From Cruorifilaria tuberocauda (taxonomy: Eukaryota; Nematoda; Chromadorea; Rhabditida; Onchocercidae), in the NCBI GenBank assembly GCA_013365365.1, contig JABVXU010000047.1, forward strand, positions 186,001-250,000: a stretch of 64,000 bases of DNA. Direction: 5' to 3'. A program made the translations under genes and the position numbers. Positions 23,701 to 36,013 of this stretch are shown here, piece by piece. Every line of letters begins with the position of its first letter. Position 1 is the first letter of the stretch. The notes under the pieces are model-generated. The model had not been told where the DNA came from. It did not search any database and saw only the letters and a list, made by a program, of their open reading frames with translations.

Positions 23701-26700
23701 TACTTTTGACTCTTGATTTCAGATCTGAAATATTTGTTTGTTTTTTAGTTACATTTTACAAATCTGCTTCGCACAGAAATTTAAAGCGATAGGGATTGTT
23801 GTAATCATCCATATAATATATTACCCAAAACATGGTGTAAGATGATGGTAATTTTTCTCCAATAAATATTTTATCATGGTATTGAATTTCGAAGTCCGAA
23901 CTATGCACCTTGTTTCATATTTTTAAAGTTGCAAAACTCTGTTTCCTTTATTTTAGTACCGCTTCATTAATAAAAAATTGCAGTTTTTTGTCACTTCATT
24001 AATAAAAAATTGCAATTTTTTGTCACTTCGGTCATGCTTTGTTAACAAAATTGTTTGTTTTTTTCGGAACTTTATACATCAATCATTAATAAGTGACAAG
24101 TTTGCTTTGACCTCATGCCGAATGTTACCTTTCCTGAAAAATCATTTTTCTCTAATTTTAATCTGTAGTTTATTGTAAAATGAAATAATGAAAAAGCTGT
24201 GATCTTTTAGTTTTGAAAATCTGAATTAAATAGATGAAAAAAAAGTTGGATATATTTCGCTGACTACAGAGTTACTCCAGAGATGCAGTAATTTATGAAT
24301 TTTACCATTATTTTTATTTTTCGATCACATGTTACTTATTATGATCTTTTAATCCTGCCTTTTATCTTTTATCTTACTCACATATCAATGAATCCTATAT
24401 TTCAATCTTTTTTTAATTCCAAGTCATGCATACTTGGGAAAATTGTAACAGATCTCATAAAAGCGGTACTTTTTGGTTTAGATGCTATTAGATGATAGTG
24501 TGATATAAGTTTTTCTGTAAGAACATAAACAATAACATGTACGATGAAAATGTTAAATACACTGATGTCTCAAGCTATATGTTGATTCATTTACTGATAA
24601 AAAAATGGAAAATATGAACAATGTTTCTAGTGATTGGAGAAGTTTGTAGGAAATTAGAGAAGCTTTAGAATATTTTTATTAAAATCGCTGTTTCGCTTAG
24701 CATTTAAATCTTTCAGTAGGCATGTTTATCCCACGTGATTTCATGATCTGGAAATCTTAGAAATCTGATCAAAAAGTGAAATCTATTTATCCATTATCTG
24801 CTCCATTTGTTCATTGCACGTTTAATTTGCTTCAGTGTACATCGTTTGAAATAATCTCGAAAATCAAATTTAAAATTTGATTATCAGCAATGACAATTTC
24901 TTCCAGCCAAATTGCATCAAGTTGAAAAAGGTCATTTTTAATGATTGAACAGGGAAGCACAAATGAGTGGAAAATCGATTGTGAATATCCATGTTTTATG
25001 ACAAAATCGAACTTCGTAGGATTTATCATTTGAAGATTTGGTTTAAGCGATCTGCTTGTTCATCAGAAAGAAGCACAAGAATTTTTCATGTTTACATTGA
25101 GTTTCCGACATCAAAACTGCAGCATTTTTAGAATCTGAATTAATTTGCAGTGACTATTTCGTTATAACTTTTTTTGACTTCCTGAATAAACTGTTCCATT
25201 AGCGAGCACATGAAAAGATCGCTAAAATTTAACTTCATTGTATGTTTTTGATTAAATGATAGTATAAATGTTCGTTTGGTTGGTCAGTATAATTTATCAT
25301 TATTATAGTTTAGATTGATGAATAATGAAACCTAATTTTACTATTACTATTATTTCGTAGATTTAAATGGAGTTTGCAAAATCTCTATAAACAACTTGAT
25401 ATGGATGATTGTGAATTTTATGCTTATTTTTCTTTGGCTTTCTGTTATGGTTAATCTGTCGGACGTATATATATGCATTATTCCACTTTCTACATCGGAA
25501 ACAACTTTTATTTCTGCATTTCTTTGGAGAAATTATGCATTCTGTTCAAAATACTTCTTGAGCTTTATTTGAGTTTGTAAACAATTTTTTCTTATCAGTA
25601 ATTTGTCTTTTAAAGAACTAAGAATAGAGATGAAGGCGAGACATTATCTAATACTACTGTTTATTTATTTATTTTTTTTTGTCATTTTTTAATCACTTTT
25701 CACTCTAATCTTTCTGTATATATTCTCCACGATATCATTAATGGGATATAAAGATAAAAATAACTAAAATGAACTGCTATTTATTAAGGTCTCTTTCATT
25801 TGAAACACTTTTGTGATCGATTTGAACAAATTCTACATGAAAATATCAGGTTAAAAGATGATCAGTTAATTACTTAATGGGTGGAACCAAATTCTTTGCC
25901 ATAAATAATTGAAGCGCATTATTAAACAATTGAAAACTGATTGAAATGAAGATATGATTTCAGGGTGCAATACTTACAACGATGATCGCTACACGAAATT
26001 TATCAAGTAAGTTCTCCTAAACCACCTTTAAATAATTGAAATCTCAATGTTACAAATTAAAAAATATATCATCTTCATTTTCTATAATGTATTTTGAAAC
26101 TTATTTATTAGAAGATTGCGCAGATTAGCTAGTTATCAGTTACATCTGTGCATTTTCTGTTCTTATTTCCAGGTTATCTGCCTTGAATAAGATATATTTT
26201 TCTCAAATTTAATAAAATTAACGCTTGCTTAAATATAAATTTGAGGAAGGAGGGAAAAGGATGGATCGTTGGAAAAGATCAATTGAAGAAATTTGTTTTT
26301 GACTTATTTTAGTTATCTATTTTCATTTATCTATTTCTAGCCATAATTTTTTGCAACAAAAGAGAAGTTTTATTATAATTTGTTCGTATACTCCAAGAAC
26401 GACGATAGTAAATCGGTGAGATGTTATGAAAATCGATTTAATCATAAATATACAATTTGATTAGGATGTGAAAGTGTCGAAGTGACTAAATTTATTATTT
26501 TTAATGGTGCTATTGCAGTGAAAATTTAATAAAATTAAAATAAATTTAAATATGATTTAAGCATGAACATTCAAAACCATTGCTTACCCTGAATCATCTA
26601 GTAGTCATCATGAGATCTGTGATTCATTTATCATTTAAAAAAATCCTTATGCTATTTAAAAAACTTGGAATTTGAGGTTTTCCGTGTAGATTGTCTCTGA

Positions 26701-29700
26701 TCCAGATAGACCTAATGAATATCGAATTTCCTGCTCACTGACTGCCGAATAAGTTAAGCAAATTCCTTCTTTTTGAGGTTTCCTTATTATTTAAAAAATG
26801 TTATTTTTTAAAGCGACTTTTTACAGAGATTGAAGATTTTAACTGGTACGCAGGAAACTGAATTAAATATCGCTGCTCGAGATCATATTATTGTTTATAT
26901 TTAATCAAAAAAGAGAGTAAAACATAATTGTTAGGATAGAAAATATACATCTACATCTTTACTTGAAAGGTAGTGAGTAGGTTCTTTCTACCTTTGTGCG
27001 AAAAGGATTCAAATATTTGCATATTTGAAATAAAATTACATTGAAACCTTTCTAGATTTTGATCACTGAGCTCTTATTTCTTTTTTTCAGTCACTTTTCC
27101 TGAAATATTTCTACCACTGTCCATTTAATGGTCATTATGGTAGTACTGCTGTACATATCCGAATTGTTATGTTCTCGTTTCATCATTAAAATTTGGTACC
27201 TGCAGTTAATTCATGTAAAGTGCCTGTTAGGACATCTTTGTTTTACATTAATGCTTGTTAATTTCTTTGGATTTGTTAAACGATGAAAGTAATAATTTGA
27301 CCTCAGTTTAGTCTTGATCACAAGATGAAATTTTATCCGTTTTTAAATACTTTTTTAACATTTTTTTTTCATTTTATTATGAAACTGAAAAATTGGCCTA
27401 TTCTTTTAAAAAAATTGTTAATATTAATAGCAACAAGCTAATATATTGTTCCGGGTCACTATAGCATAATTATTTCTGGATGTTTAGCAAACAAGCATCA
27501 TAGTTTCATAAATTCATGTCATAAGCGATCAAAATCATGTCGATAACAAAGAATATTAACAATATGCAGAAGGTATCATATGGTTGTGTCTATCTATTGT
27601 AACTTATTTCATACCCTGAATATGTTGATATCGTTGATATTGCAGTTTAAACAATCGTTTAAAGTGATGATGTGATTAGTGATTGAATTCGGATTATAGA
27701 CCGAGTGGGTTAACGACGACTCGTTTCATTCTTTTTTTTAACTTCGTTTGAAAAGTGTATTGAAGCTGAACTGCATTTCATTGCACATATGATCCCCACT
27801 TAATGTTAGAATGAAAGCTTCATTCTGTTTCTTTTTCCTGTTTGGCTTTTATCATTGCAATTTCAGTGCTACGAGTAGAACACAATTTTAATACTGAAGT
27901 TAAAATATTTCTATTGCTTTGTTTTCTTATATTTTTGAAATATTTAAAAAATTATACTACGCTTTTGAATCACAGAGACTAAATTTTGTATTTTAAATGT
28001 ATTTACGGACGGGAAATTCCATTATGTTGATTAAATAGAAGATAAGAAATGAAATAAAATTCATTGCTTAGCAAATGATCATTGTAATTCATGTAATTAG
28101 TAAAGATTCTCTTATAATATTAATTTTGCTGATAATATTCACTATATCATATCACACTAAAAAAATCGACCGTTTGTGCTAAATTGTTTTATCAACACAG
28201 CAATATGAAATCGGAAACATTCATTCATCTCAATAGTATAAATAATAACCTTTAATTGTTAAGCAAACTACCACTACTTAATTTTACGAGTTATTTTACT
28301 TTCGGTAGCTTGGTATATCCAGCATACGTCCACTCTAATCCTTTCTTTTGCAATGATGCATGTCAAATTTTTAGATTTTTACTTTAATGTGAATTTAGTC
28401 GCTCATATATTCAGGAACTTCATAATCATAATTGTAAAAATTCTCGTTTAATTAGATCATTCAGTTTTGGTATCAGTGATTGCTTTAATGATTTCAGTGA
28501 TCACTGATATAGAATGTAAGTTACGAATATATTCAGAATTAAACCAAGAAAACAGTTAATTGAAGCAAAATAAATAAAGTGTCGAAGGTCTAATTCTTCC
28601 AGATGAATACTATGATTGATTTTAGTTGCTTTGTGATTTCAATATAAGAGGCAGTAGATACGTTGAAAAACGGAAATGTGAAGATAATTAAATGTGCCAT
28701 CAATGTCTTCAGTATCTCTCTGCGTGCTGCGAAATAATAATGCATAAAAGATACTGAAGACATTAATGAAACCTTGCAGGGGCTTTATAAAATCCCTTCT
28801 AAATTTCGAAAAGAGAGATGCTATTGTTCTGGTTGATGGCATCACAAAATGGGTATTTTCGGGTGAAGCTATAGAACAGACAGAGCAGTGGCCCTATATA
28901 ATTACTGTTAATTTTTTGCGGCAGTTGAAGCATTTTATTTCGAATTCTTTAAGCTTATCTCTACCAATGTTTTACATTTTTGTGGTTGTCGTGGAACATT
29001 TAACACAACTATGGCCTCTATTACTATTTGCTTTTATTTCCATTGCTGTGTGCCACTTAGTAGCTAAATATACCAATATTAATGGCAGTACAATAATTAC
29101 TGCGACATTGACGGCAGCTCATAATGGTTCTACCATCTACAATCGTAAATTAGGGAAAAAGCCTATCATAGAACAATGTAATGCTCCAGAAAAATCTCTA
29201 TATTTTGAATTTATTCATCCGTCGATTACTGTTATTAATACATCAGTTATTGGTGAGTATCACAAATTATTTATGCTCGATATAAAATTGCAGAACACGA
29301 AATATATATTTTATTGAGAGAAAATATTGTAGTTTCAATTATCGAAATGGCACAAAACTATACTATACTATAATATAGTATAGTTATACTATGGCTCAAA
29401 ATTTTTGATTAGAATATGTTTCTAAAGCGCAAAAACATTTTGTTTAAAATAGCGGAAAACTTTGTTTTTGAGTGTGCAGATTTGCTTTTACACTTTCTCA
29501 AGTTAGATTTCGTTGTAAAGTTTTTTAATTTTTGAAGTCATTTTGTAATATTAATTTTAAAGTTTCAGAGAAAATTATACTGTGTAACATAGTAAAAAGA
29601 TGGAGATTTTCTCCGCAAATGATATGATTTTTCTTAATTGAACTTGGCTTATAATTATCACTTTTAAATAGTAAAATTTTCCAATTCTATAATATCCGTT

Positions 29701-32700
29701 TGGTTTTTTTCTCTCAGTTCGTGGCTTAAATTGCATAAAAAACATGATGTATCATTTCAGTTTTCAGGAATGTTGAAAGATGTTAATGAAATTCAAGATT
29801 AAGATAATGAAATATGAATTCACCTTATTTTCTCAAAATCAAAGTTTTTCAATAAAATGAGGACTTCTCATTGGACTTTTCAATTAATCATAAGTCTTCA
29901 CTTTGTTTAAGGTCGTAATTTGCTGAACAAAAAAGAAGCACCACCGAGTACCATAAAGGAATCATCGGAATCATCACAAACAATCGACGATCAGGATTCT
30001 GATAAAGGTAATTATAACTTAAAGTGATAATCGTGACTTGAAATCCATATTTTTCAAGCTTATATGCAGCATTTAAAAAAGGCAAGAAAAGTGTCATTAA
30101 TTTTTTCTTAGCATTTGTCTGACATTCATTTTTTTTTATTTTAATAATACGTGAAGAATTTAGTGTTGAGATTGTGGCGAGGTGGTGCACCTGCTGCACT
30201 TTTGCACTTATTCAAACAGTTCAAGATTAACTGCATCCTTTAATAAACGATGTTTTTTATCAATGGAATATGCTAGAAAGTTGTCAGTAGCTGGTTTCCT
30301 GGTTCGTCTTACGAATACCGTATTGCTAGCTTGTCAATAATGGCTTAACAAATTTCTTAAATATTAAGAGGAAATGCTGCCACAAATTGATACTTATTAG
30401 AGAATTTTATTCCTTCAAGATGAGGAATAAATAAGTGGTCCCTCAGAAAATCATTGAATTTGATCTTTGTTATTCTTTTAGTCAATAAAATTAGTCACGC
30501 ACTTATTACAACATCAAGAGGAACATGAGTATGTTCATTAACTCTTTATTTGAATACAATCATATATTGTGATGCATGTGGTTCAGTAGACTAATATTCT
30601 TTTAACATTTCCTAGTAATCAACTTTTTGCAATGATTATTCCTTTGAAATTAAATAACGGTAGAGATTTGGAATTATCTATTTTTCTTAAAACCAAAAAT
30701 CAAGGTTCTTCAGCTGGATGATTTAGTGAAACATTACAGTTCTTCGAGTATATTCAGTGCAGGACCAAGTATAGGCAAAGTTTTGCTTTGAATTGGTCGC
30801 ATTTTTATTCTGAATTCTCTCTGATTTAAGTATATGTGTGAAACGTTTAAGGCAGTAAGTTTTTGCCGATAATGGATTCCATTTTATTGATATAGATTAG
30901 CTTTTTGGTAAGTCAATTATATATCCTTCCCTCAAATACTTGTTCTACCATGTAATATTGCAGTTCTTTGAGTTTGCTTGAGAAAGCTATCGATAAATTA
31001 GGCAGCAATCACATCGGCTTCCTCAGTCCATCTTCTGGAATCAGCTAATGGAACACTGTAACTACTGAATAAGAATACTACCGACCTAAAATTCGATTTA
31101 AATTAGCATGTTTCACCGACCGTTAAACAATTGGGTCATTAGGGCCTTCTCCGACGATTGCATTTGGTTATTTCCACTGCGCAGTTGCGTTTCCAATATG
31201 GATGCGCAACATTTGATTCCTAGGAACACCGAATATTTTGGTAAGTGGCATCTATTGAATATCAGTCATCAAAATTAAGACATCTCCATTTGTTGAACTG
31301 CCGGCAGTTGTTATATCCTTTTACGTTATAATTTTTGCGGATATTTTGAAATTACCTTGTGCATACTTTTGCATAAGCATGTAGTTAAGATAGAAGATAT
31401 TTAACCTAGGCTTGCAAGTTCACAGTTTATTCTCGTGCTATTTACTTTTGTCCCTTCAACTAGGACTTTTTTCACTTTAGAAATTCTTATAAAAAATTCT
31501 ATTCTCGCCAGCCTATTAAAGCTTTCCCGATTCATTTTTTGATGTGTTTGAAGTGTTAGCGTATTATTTTATTAAATGATGAGTTCATCAGTCATTAGTT
31601 GTTCCTTCTTCTCAGCACGTTGCTTTTAAAGTCATTAAATCTTGCTTCTTTCTTCCTTCTCAATTCACTTCCCGCTATTATTTGTCGGTGGGAATTCCGA
31701 TTTGCTTTTTTCCGTCTCCAAAGAATTTCTGTACTTTTAAATCATTTTCACAGTTAAAAAATTTACAGAAGTCTTTATTATCTTTAAGTGATTCTCTGTC
31801 TTCAGAAATCATCAGGGACCAGCTGCAGTTGAAATGATGCTTTTATTAATTTCAAGCAGATGAAAATGTCATAATTTGAGTATTCAGTTATGAATGAAAA
31901 TTTTTTGAAAGAAAAACAGCTGTTTCACGTATTTGTTTGTCTGCCACAGCGGGAAAGACGCTGAGCCACGAGAATACAGTTGTACGAGTGGATACGACCC
32001 CTAAGCAGCAGCGAAGGGCGGCTGGAGTAAGCAGCAGTATGGGCAGCCCATTGCCAGGTTCGCCCCTATAAACATTCCTTTTAAGGTTACATTATTTATT
32101 TGTAAGCAAGTAAGGGGCTTACTGGTTGCATGATAACGATGAAAAACTTCATTTGCATGTTTCCTCTTTGTTATCAAATGCTCACCCTCTTCTTATATCA
32201 AATCATAGGATGGATCTGCTAGGAATTTAGCATCACGAAATATGATTCTTCGAATATTCACTATTAAATTTGTCGTTCAAAATCTGCTTCATGTTATCAT
32301 TGGCGATTATTAGTGGCACGGCCTATTTGCGGCTTGTATTTATGATTTAGTCTGAGTTGCCATTTATATTTGGATCTTGATTGCATGAGCTAGGCCTCTG
32401 AAATAAGTTTTCATTTAATCTTTTTACAAATTATTCCATTTGATAGAAGTAGCCTACCATTCTTTTCAAGGTTGTATGAATTTCTCCTTTGGGAAATGAT
32501 ATTGTTGAAACTCAAAAGTGAATAATGCCTGTGCTTACCTGAATCAAATTAAGAAAACGAAAGCTTATTTGATTTAAAAATTTAACTTTGTACTCTGAAA
32601 AGACAGTGGATTGGCAGTTATTCTGAGTTTATCACTCTTCCCATTTTTGGAATGATCAAGTAATGAAATTATCTAAGAATTCCAAGTAACATGAATAGTA

Positions 32701-35700
32701 ATTTTCCAATAGCAGATCAACTCATTTCTAGGTGTCATCATCTTCGAAGAAGCCTAAAATAACTTCCATTCTTTTAATTCTCCCATATTAGCGTTATCTT
32801 TCACAGAATAATTTGTTTAGCTATGATTAGTGATCTTCATTCTCCACGATTTCTACACCTTTTTTCTCATGTCAGAAGTAAAAGGATTTTGTGAATATGA
32901 TTTGCCATTAATACAGAGCAGCTTCATTCACCTGTACTAGCAGCTCTATATGTATTCTTTTTTAGATGAATTTCCATCTCTCTCTCCTCTAATTTTCCTT
33001 CTTCCATACTTTCTGAAGCACCTAGCACCAGTAAGGGAATGAATGGTCAGCAACGCATCAACGTTACTGATACAGCTGGATCCTCGTGGTGCGTAATTCG
33101 CATTGATTTCTTTTTCTTCTTTTCGGTTGCCACTGTTACGGAATTGGACGCAATTATTTATTTATGCTCAAATAAAAAACTGAGCCATTTTCAATAAAAT
33201 GGCGTTGCTATTGCAAACTTTAATAAAGCAGTAAAAAAAAGGAAAAAAAGAAAACTAGAAAAAACAAAAAAATAGTGTTTACAGTCTGCAAAGTTTACAG
33301 TTTTGAAATGCATCTTGATCACAAATTTTTCCATTAATGCAATTTTTTTGTTTAAAACTTCTATTCTAAATCTTCTACTTAATTTTCTCTGTTTCCAATT
33401 TTGTTTTATCAGAAATCTTTACCTCTCTGCAATAAAAAGTTTGACAAGATGTTTGAGAACACAAATTTCTCTTGCATTTACCATAATTCACGAAGTAACA
33501 TTGAGATATCAGGCAGAAATGACTTATTCCAGAGATGCTTTTCAATAATTTTGATTTTTATTGTTGCGTTATCTTCTTATTCGCATGTGCTTTCTTTTTT
33601 AAAAATTGCATGTTTTTGCATGCTTTTTTTAATGAAAAAGAATTAATATATGGATTGAGTCAAATTAATACAGTGTCCTAAAATTATTGTGATTCCTAAT
33701 CTGTTATAATTTTTCCTGCTGCTAAGAGATATAAAATCTCTGACAGTCTGTGCTGCTTTGATGATTTTTATTTCTCATATCAGCTTATCCGTTTGGCAGG
33801 AATTTTTATACCAGTTTCGAGTCGCTATCTTTTTCGGACATTGTGAAATATTAATTCTTGATTTTTAATTGGAAATATACAGTAGTACACTAAGTGTCAC
33901 TAAACAGATTAGATGGGGTTTTCTTTCTACAACTGACGCATATACTTTCCACTCTTATTTCATAAGGGTAAATTTGTCAAAAATGTTCATTAATTAATTA
34001 ATTAATTAGATCGGAAAAGTAGTTGAAACAGAATAAAAATAATGCTGGTAGTGGTGTAGTGCATATAATATGACTGCTCTTAGAAATCCGTTCATAATAA
34101 TTAATTCATATTAGAATAATTATTTATGCTAGAATAATTTCTTGCTCTAATTTATTATAATAATTATTCAGTTTATCTTTAGACTGGTCGGGTAGATAAT
34201 ACTCGGCTTAGTTAGGATTGAAAACGAAATAAAATGCATAATGTTGTTAATAGCGTTGCAAACGATATTCCAATAATTAAAAAATATTAATTTCAGTAAT
34301 GATAACATCCAACAGAAATTATCCATTTTCAAATCGAATTTAAATATCATTCATATCGATTAATGTATAAATCAGTGTCATTTGTAAATGACTAAATTAA
34401 GGCTTGTTTCCCTGGCTTTTTTATTGAATACTAATGAAAAAAATAAAACAACTCACCTTCCAAGAATTTGACTTTCACCAATTTATTTCTTATGACTCCT
34501 AAATTCCTTTGGTTTTTAATATATTAGCATTAAGTGTTTCGTTTGAATAGAGATTTTGTTTATTGCGCTTATGATTTTACTCCTTTTTGCAAACAACCAC
34601 ACTCCTTCATCAGTCACAACTACACGTTCTATCATTTTTGTTTTGCATTACTTTTTGAAAATTTTTTGAAATTCTTCCGTTCAAAAAAAAACTTTCCGTA
34701 TTCATTTTCAAATGTAGATATAATAAATTTCTTTTCATTCTTGCAGTCCAAAAACAAGAAATTGTTCGAGTAACACAGCAACTGTTGGACGCTATTTCAT
34801 GTAAGGACTATGAATCCTATTCGTGAGTTTTATAGCTGTTTCAATTTCGTACTTCAGTTCATTGAATATACATTTACATTTTATATGGGTTTTCATTATT
34901 ATTTATATTTCTTCAATATCGCAAAATTTTTCTTGCAACAGTTTATCAGCTATTAAAGTGTAAAGACGAATGTCTTTCATCTATTATTTTCCAATAAGAG
35001 GTGAGATCACCGCTTACTTAGGATTAAAAAAAATTCTTTTGCGTAAATATAAATGAGTTAGCATTTTCAGTAATGAGCTACATGTTGATAGTATACACAA
35101 ATGAAATAAACTCATTACCTAGGAAGATTTTTCAAAATTTTCAGAAGGCTCTGTGATCCATCGATGACATGCTTTGAGCCGGAAGCGCTTGGTAATCTGA
35201 TTGAAGGAATGGATTTTCACAAATTCTATTTTGATAATAGTAAGTTATTTTTAATCTAAAATATTAACTTATCTACCGACTTAGAAGGACACCGCATTTG
35301 TTTTTTCCGCAAGCAATTTCGTTTGTCTCATTTAATTTAATGATTTAGGTTTTTTTTTATTAAATTACATGCTCAGTCTATAACCCTTGCACAGAATATT
35401 TCCTCTCTAGTATTTGCTTCGAAAATTACGACAAACTTTTTGGAAATTATGAAAGAGCCGTTGTTGATGAGGAGGAAGGCCATTAATGAATATTATATTA
35501 AAATCTCCATTTTGCTTGGTTGGCTGTTTTCGGAATCTACTTATATATACTATGTACTAATCGTAAGGAATTCAGACAGCGGAACACGTGGACCAAAAAT
35601 TCATACGACGTTGCTCAATCCGAATGTGCATCTAGTAGGTGATGAGGGTGCATGCATCGCTTACATTCGTTTGACGCAATTTATTGATAAGTAACCTTAT

Positions 35701-35974
35701 TGTTTCTTGTTATCGTTAATAACTGATCAGTAATTTTCATAGATGAAATTTCAACTTATTTAAAAAAATTTTTTGCTTTGTTCATTGCTTACTTACTTTT
35801 TGATAAATAATCTAAAAAAGTTTGTATTACGCACTCAGGAATGGTGATGCCCGATCTAGGCAAGCACAAGAGACACGCGTGTGGCATAAACGTAATGGAC
35901 GAGGGTGGGTATGCGTTCATGTTCATCGAACCGGTGCACCATCTTCCGTGAATACGGCTGACTGTCGTTTTTGA
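20763..35974 (+). CDS. unc-43: Calcium/calmodulin-dependent protein kinase II
   Basis: Exons: 20763-20851, 21178-21272, 21440-21499, 21597-21651, 21870-21935, 22098-22170, 22381-22567, 22643-22737, 23017-23139, 23252-23335, 25964-26006, 29912-30007, 31950-32057, 34747-34822, 35145-35239, 35576-35690 and 35839-35974. All phases agree, giving 531 residues. Ser/Thr kinase domain: glycine loop LGKGAFSV near residue 28, catalytic Lys 51, HRDLKPEN with Asp 144, DFG Asp 165, and GTPGYLSPE before the C-lobe. The regulatory segment has HRQDT with Thr 295, equivalent to the autophosphorylated Thr 286, then the calmodulin-binding stretch [16 protein letters not shown] variable Ser/Thr-rich linker (residues 322-391) precedes the association domain ([16 protein letters not shown] to the end) that builds the holoenzyme ring. 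In worms this kinase acts in neurons and muscle. An internal Met 11 (20793) matches the usual start more closely. The donor after 21499 is GC. A possible extra linker exon is listed separately. Confidence 0.95.
23962..24025. repeat. Tandem duplication, two 32-base units
   Basis: Within the CaMKII intron between 23335 and 25964. The unit begins CTTCATTAATAAAAAATTGC and is repeated immediately with one base difference (CAG versus CAA). Confidence 0.9.
28702..28764. repeat. Perfect 16-bp inverted repeat (hairpin)
   Basis: Left arm AATGTCTTCAGTATCT at 28702-28717 and its exact reverse complement at 28749-28764, with a 31-base loop. The right arm ends one base before the ATG of the nested ORF at 28766. 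Confidence 0.85.
28766..29317 (+). CDS. Unrecognised ORF nested in a CaMKII intron
   Basis: A 183-codon uninterrupted ORF in a region where chance frames rarely exceed 80 codons. It lies on the same strand as the host gene, between its exons at 26006 and 29912. The N-terminal third is soluble-like ([33 protein letters not shown]). The middle has one or two hydrophobic membrane-like segments around residues 63-98 ([38 protein letters not shown]). The C-terminal third has several NGS/NTS sequons and [26 protein letters not shown] donor at 29252 inside the ORF could splice it to a further exon. An upstream in-frame TGA supports the ATG as start. I do not recognise the family. Alternatives are a nested gene, an alternative unc-43 region, or an element remnant. 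Confidence 0.5.
   Translation: MKPCRGFIKSLLNFEKRDAIVLVDGITKWVFSGEAIEQTEQWPYIITVNFLRQLKHFISNSLSLSLPMFYIFVVVVEHLTQLWPLLLFAFISIAVCHLVAKYTNINGSTIITATLTAAHNGSTIYNRKLGKKPIIEQCNAPEKSLYFEFIHPSITVINTSVIGEYHKLFMLDIKLQNTKYIFY
29355..29386. repeat. Short AT-rich palindrome
   Basis: AACTATACTATA pairs with TATAGTATAGTT six bases later, followed by a second TATACTATGG. It lies just 3' of the nested ORF. Confidence 0.7.
33019..33088 (+). CDS. unc-43: Candidate alternative linker exon of the CaMKII gene
   Basis: After a CTGAAG acceptor, this 70-base segment accepts the phase 1 of the preceding exon (32057) and is open in only that frame. It encodes a Ser/Thr/Gly-rich linker-like peptide ([20 protein letters not shown]) to a TG/GTGCGT donor. 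It ends in phase 2, whereas the next exon at 34747 needs phase 1, so inclusion would shift the frame and stop within that exon before the association domain. It may be a regulated cassette, have a different partner exon, or not be an exon. Confidence 0.3.
33980..34000. repeat. ATTA tetranucleotide repeat
   Basis: Five ATTA units in tandem within a CaMKII intron. Confidence 0.75.
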
Positions 35975-36007
35975 CATAAATCTTATTTAAAAATTCTTTT
36001 AATTCTA

Positions 36008-36013
36008 AATAAA
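36008..36013 (+). terminator. Poly(A) signal of the CaMKII gene
   Basis: AATAAA 34 bases after the stop codon, with a T-rich stretch downstream. This is the expected position for a nematode 3' end. Confidence 0.6.
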
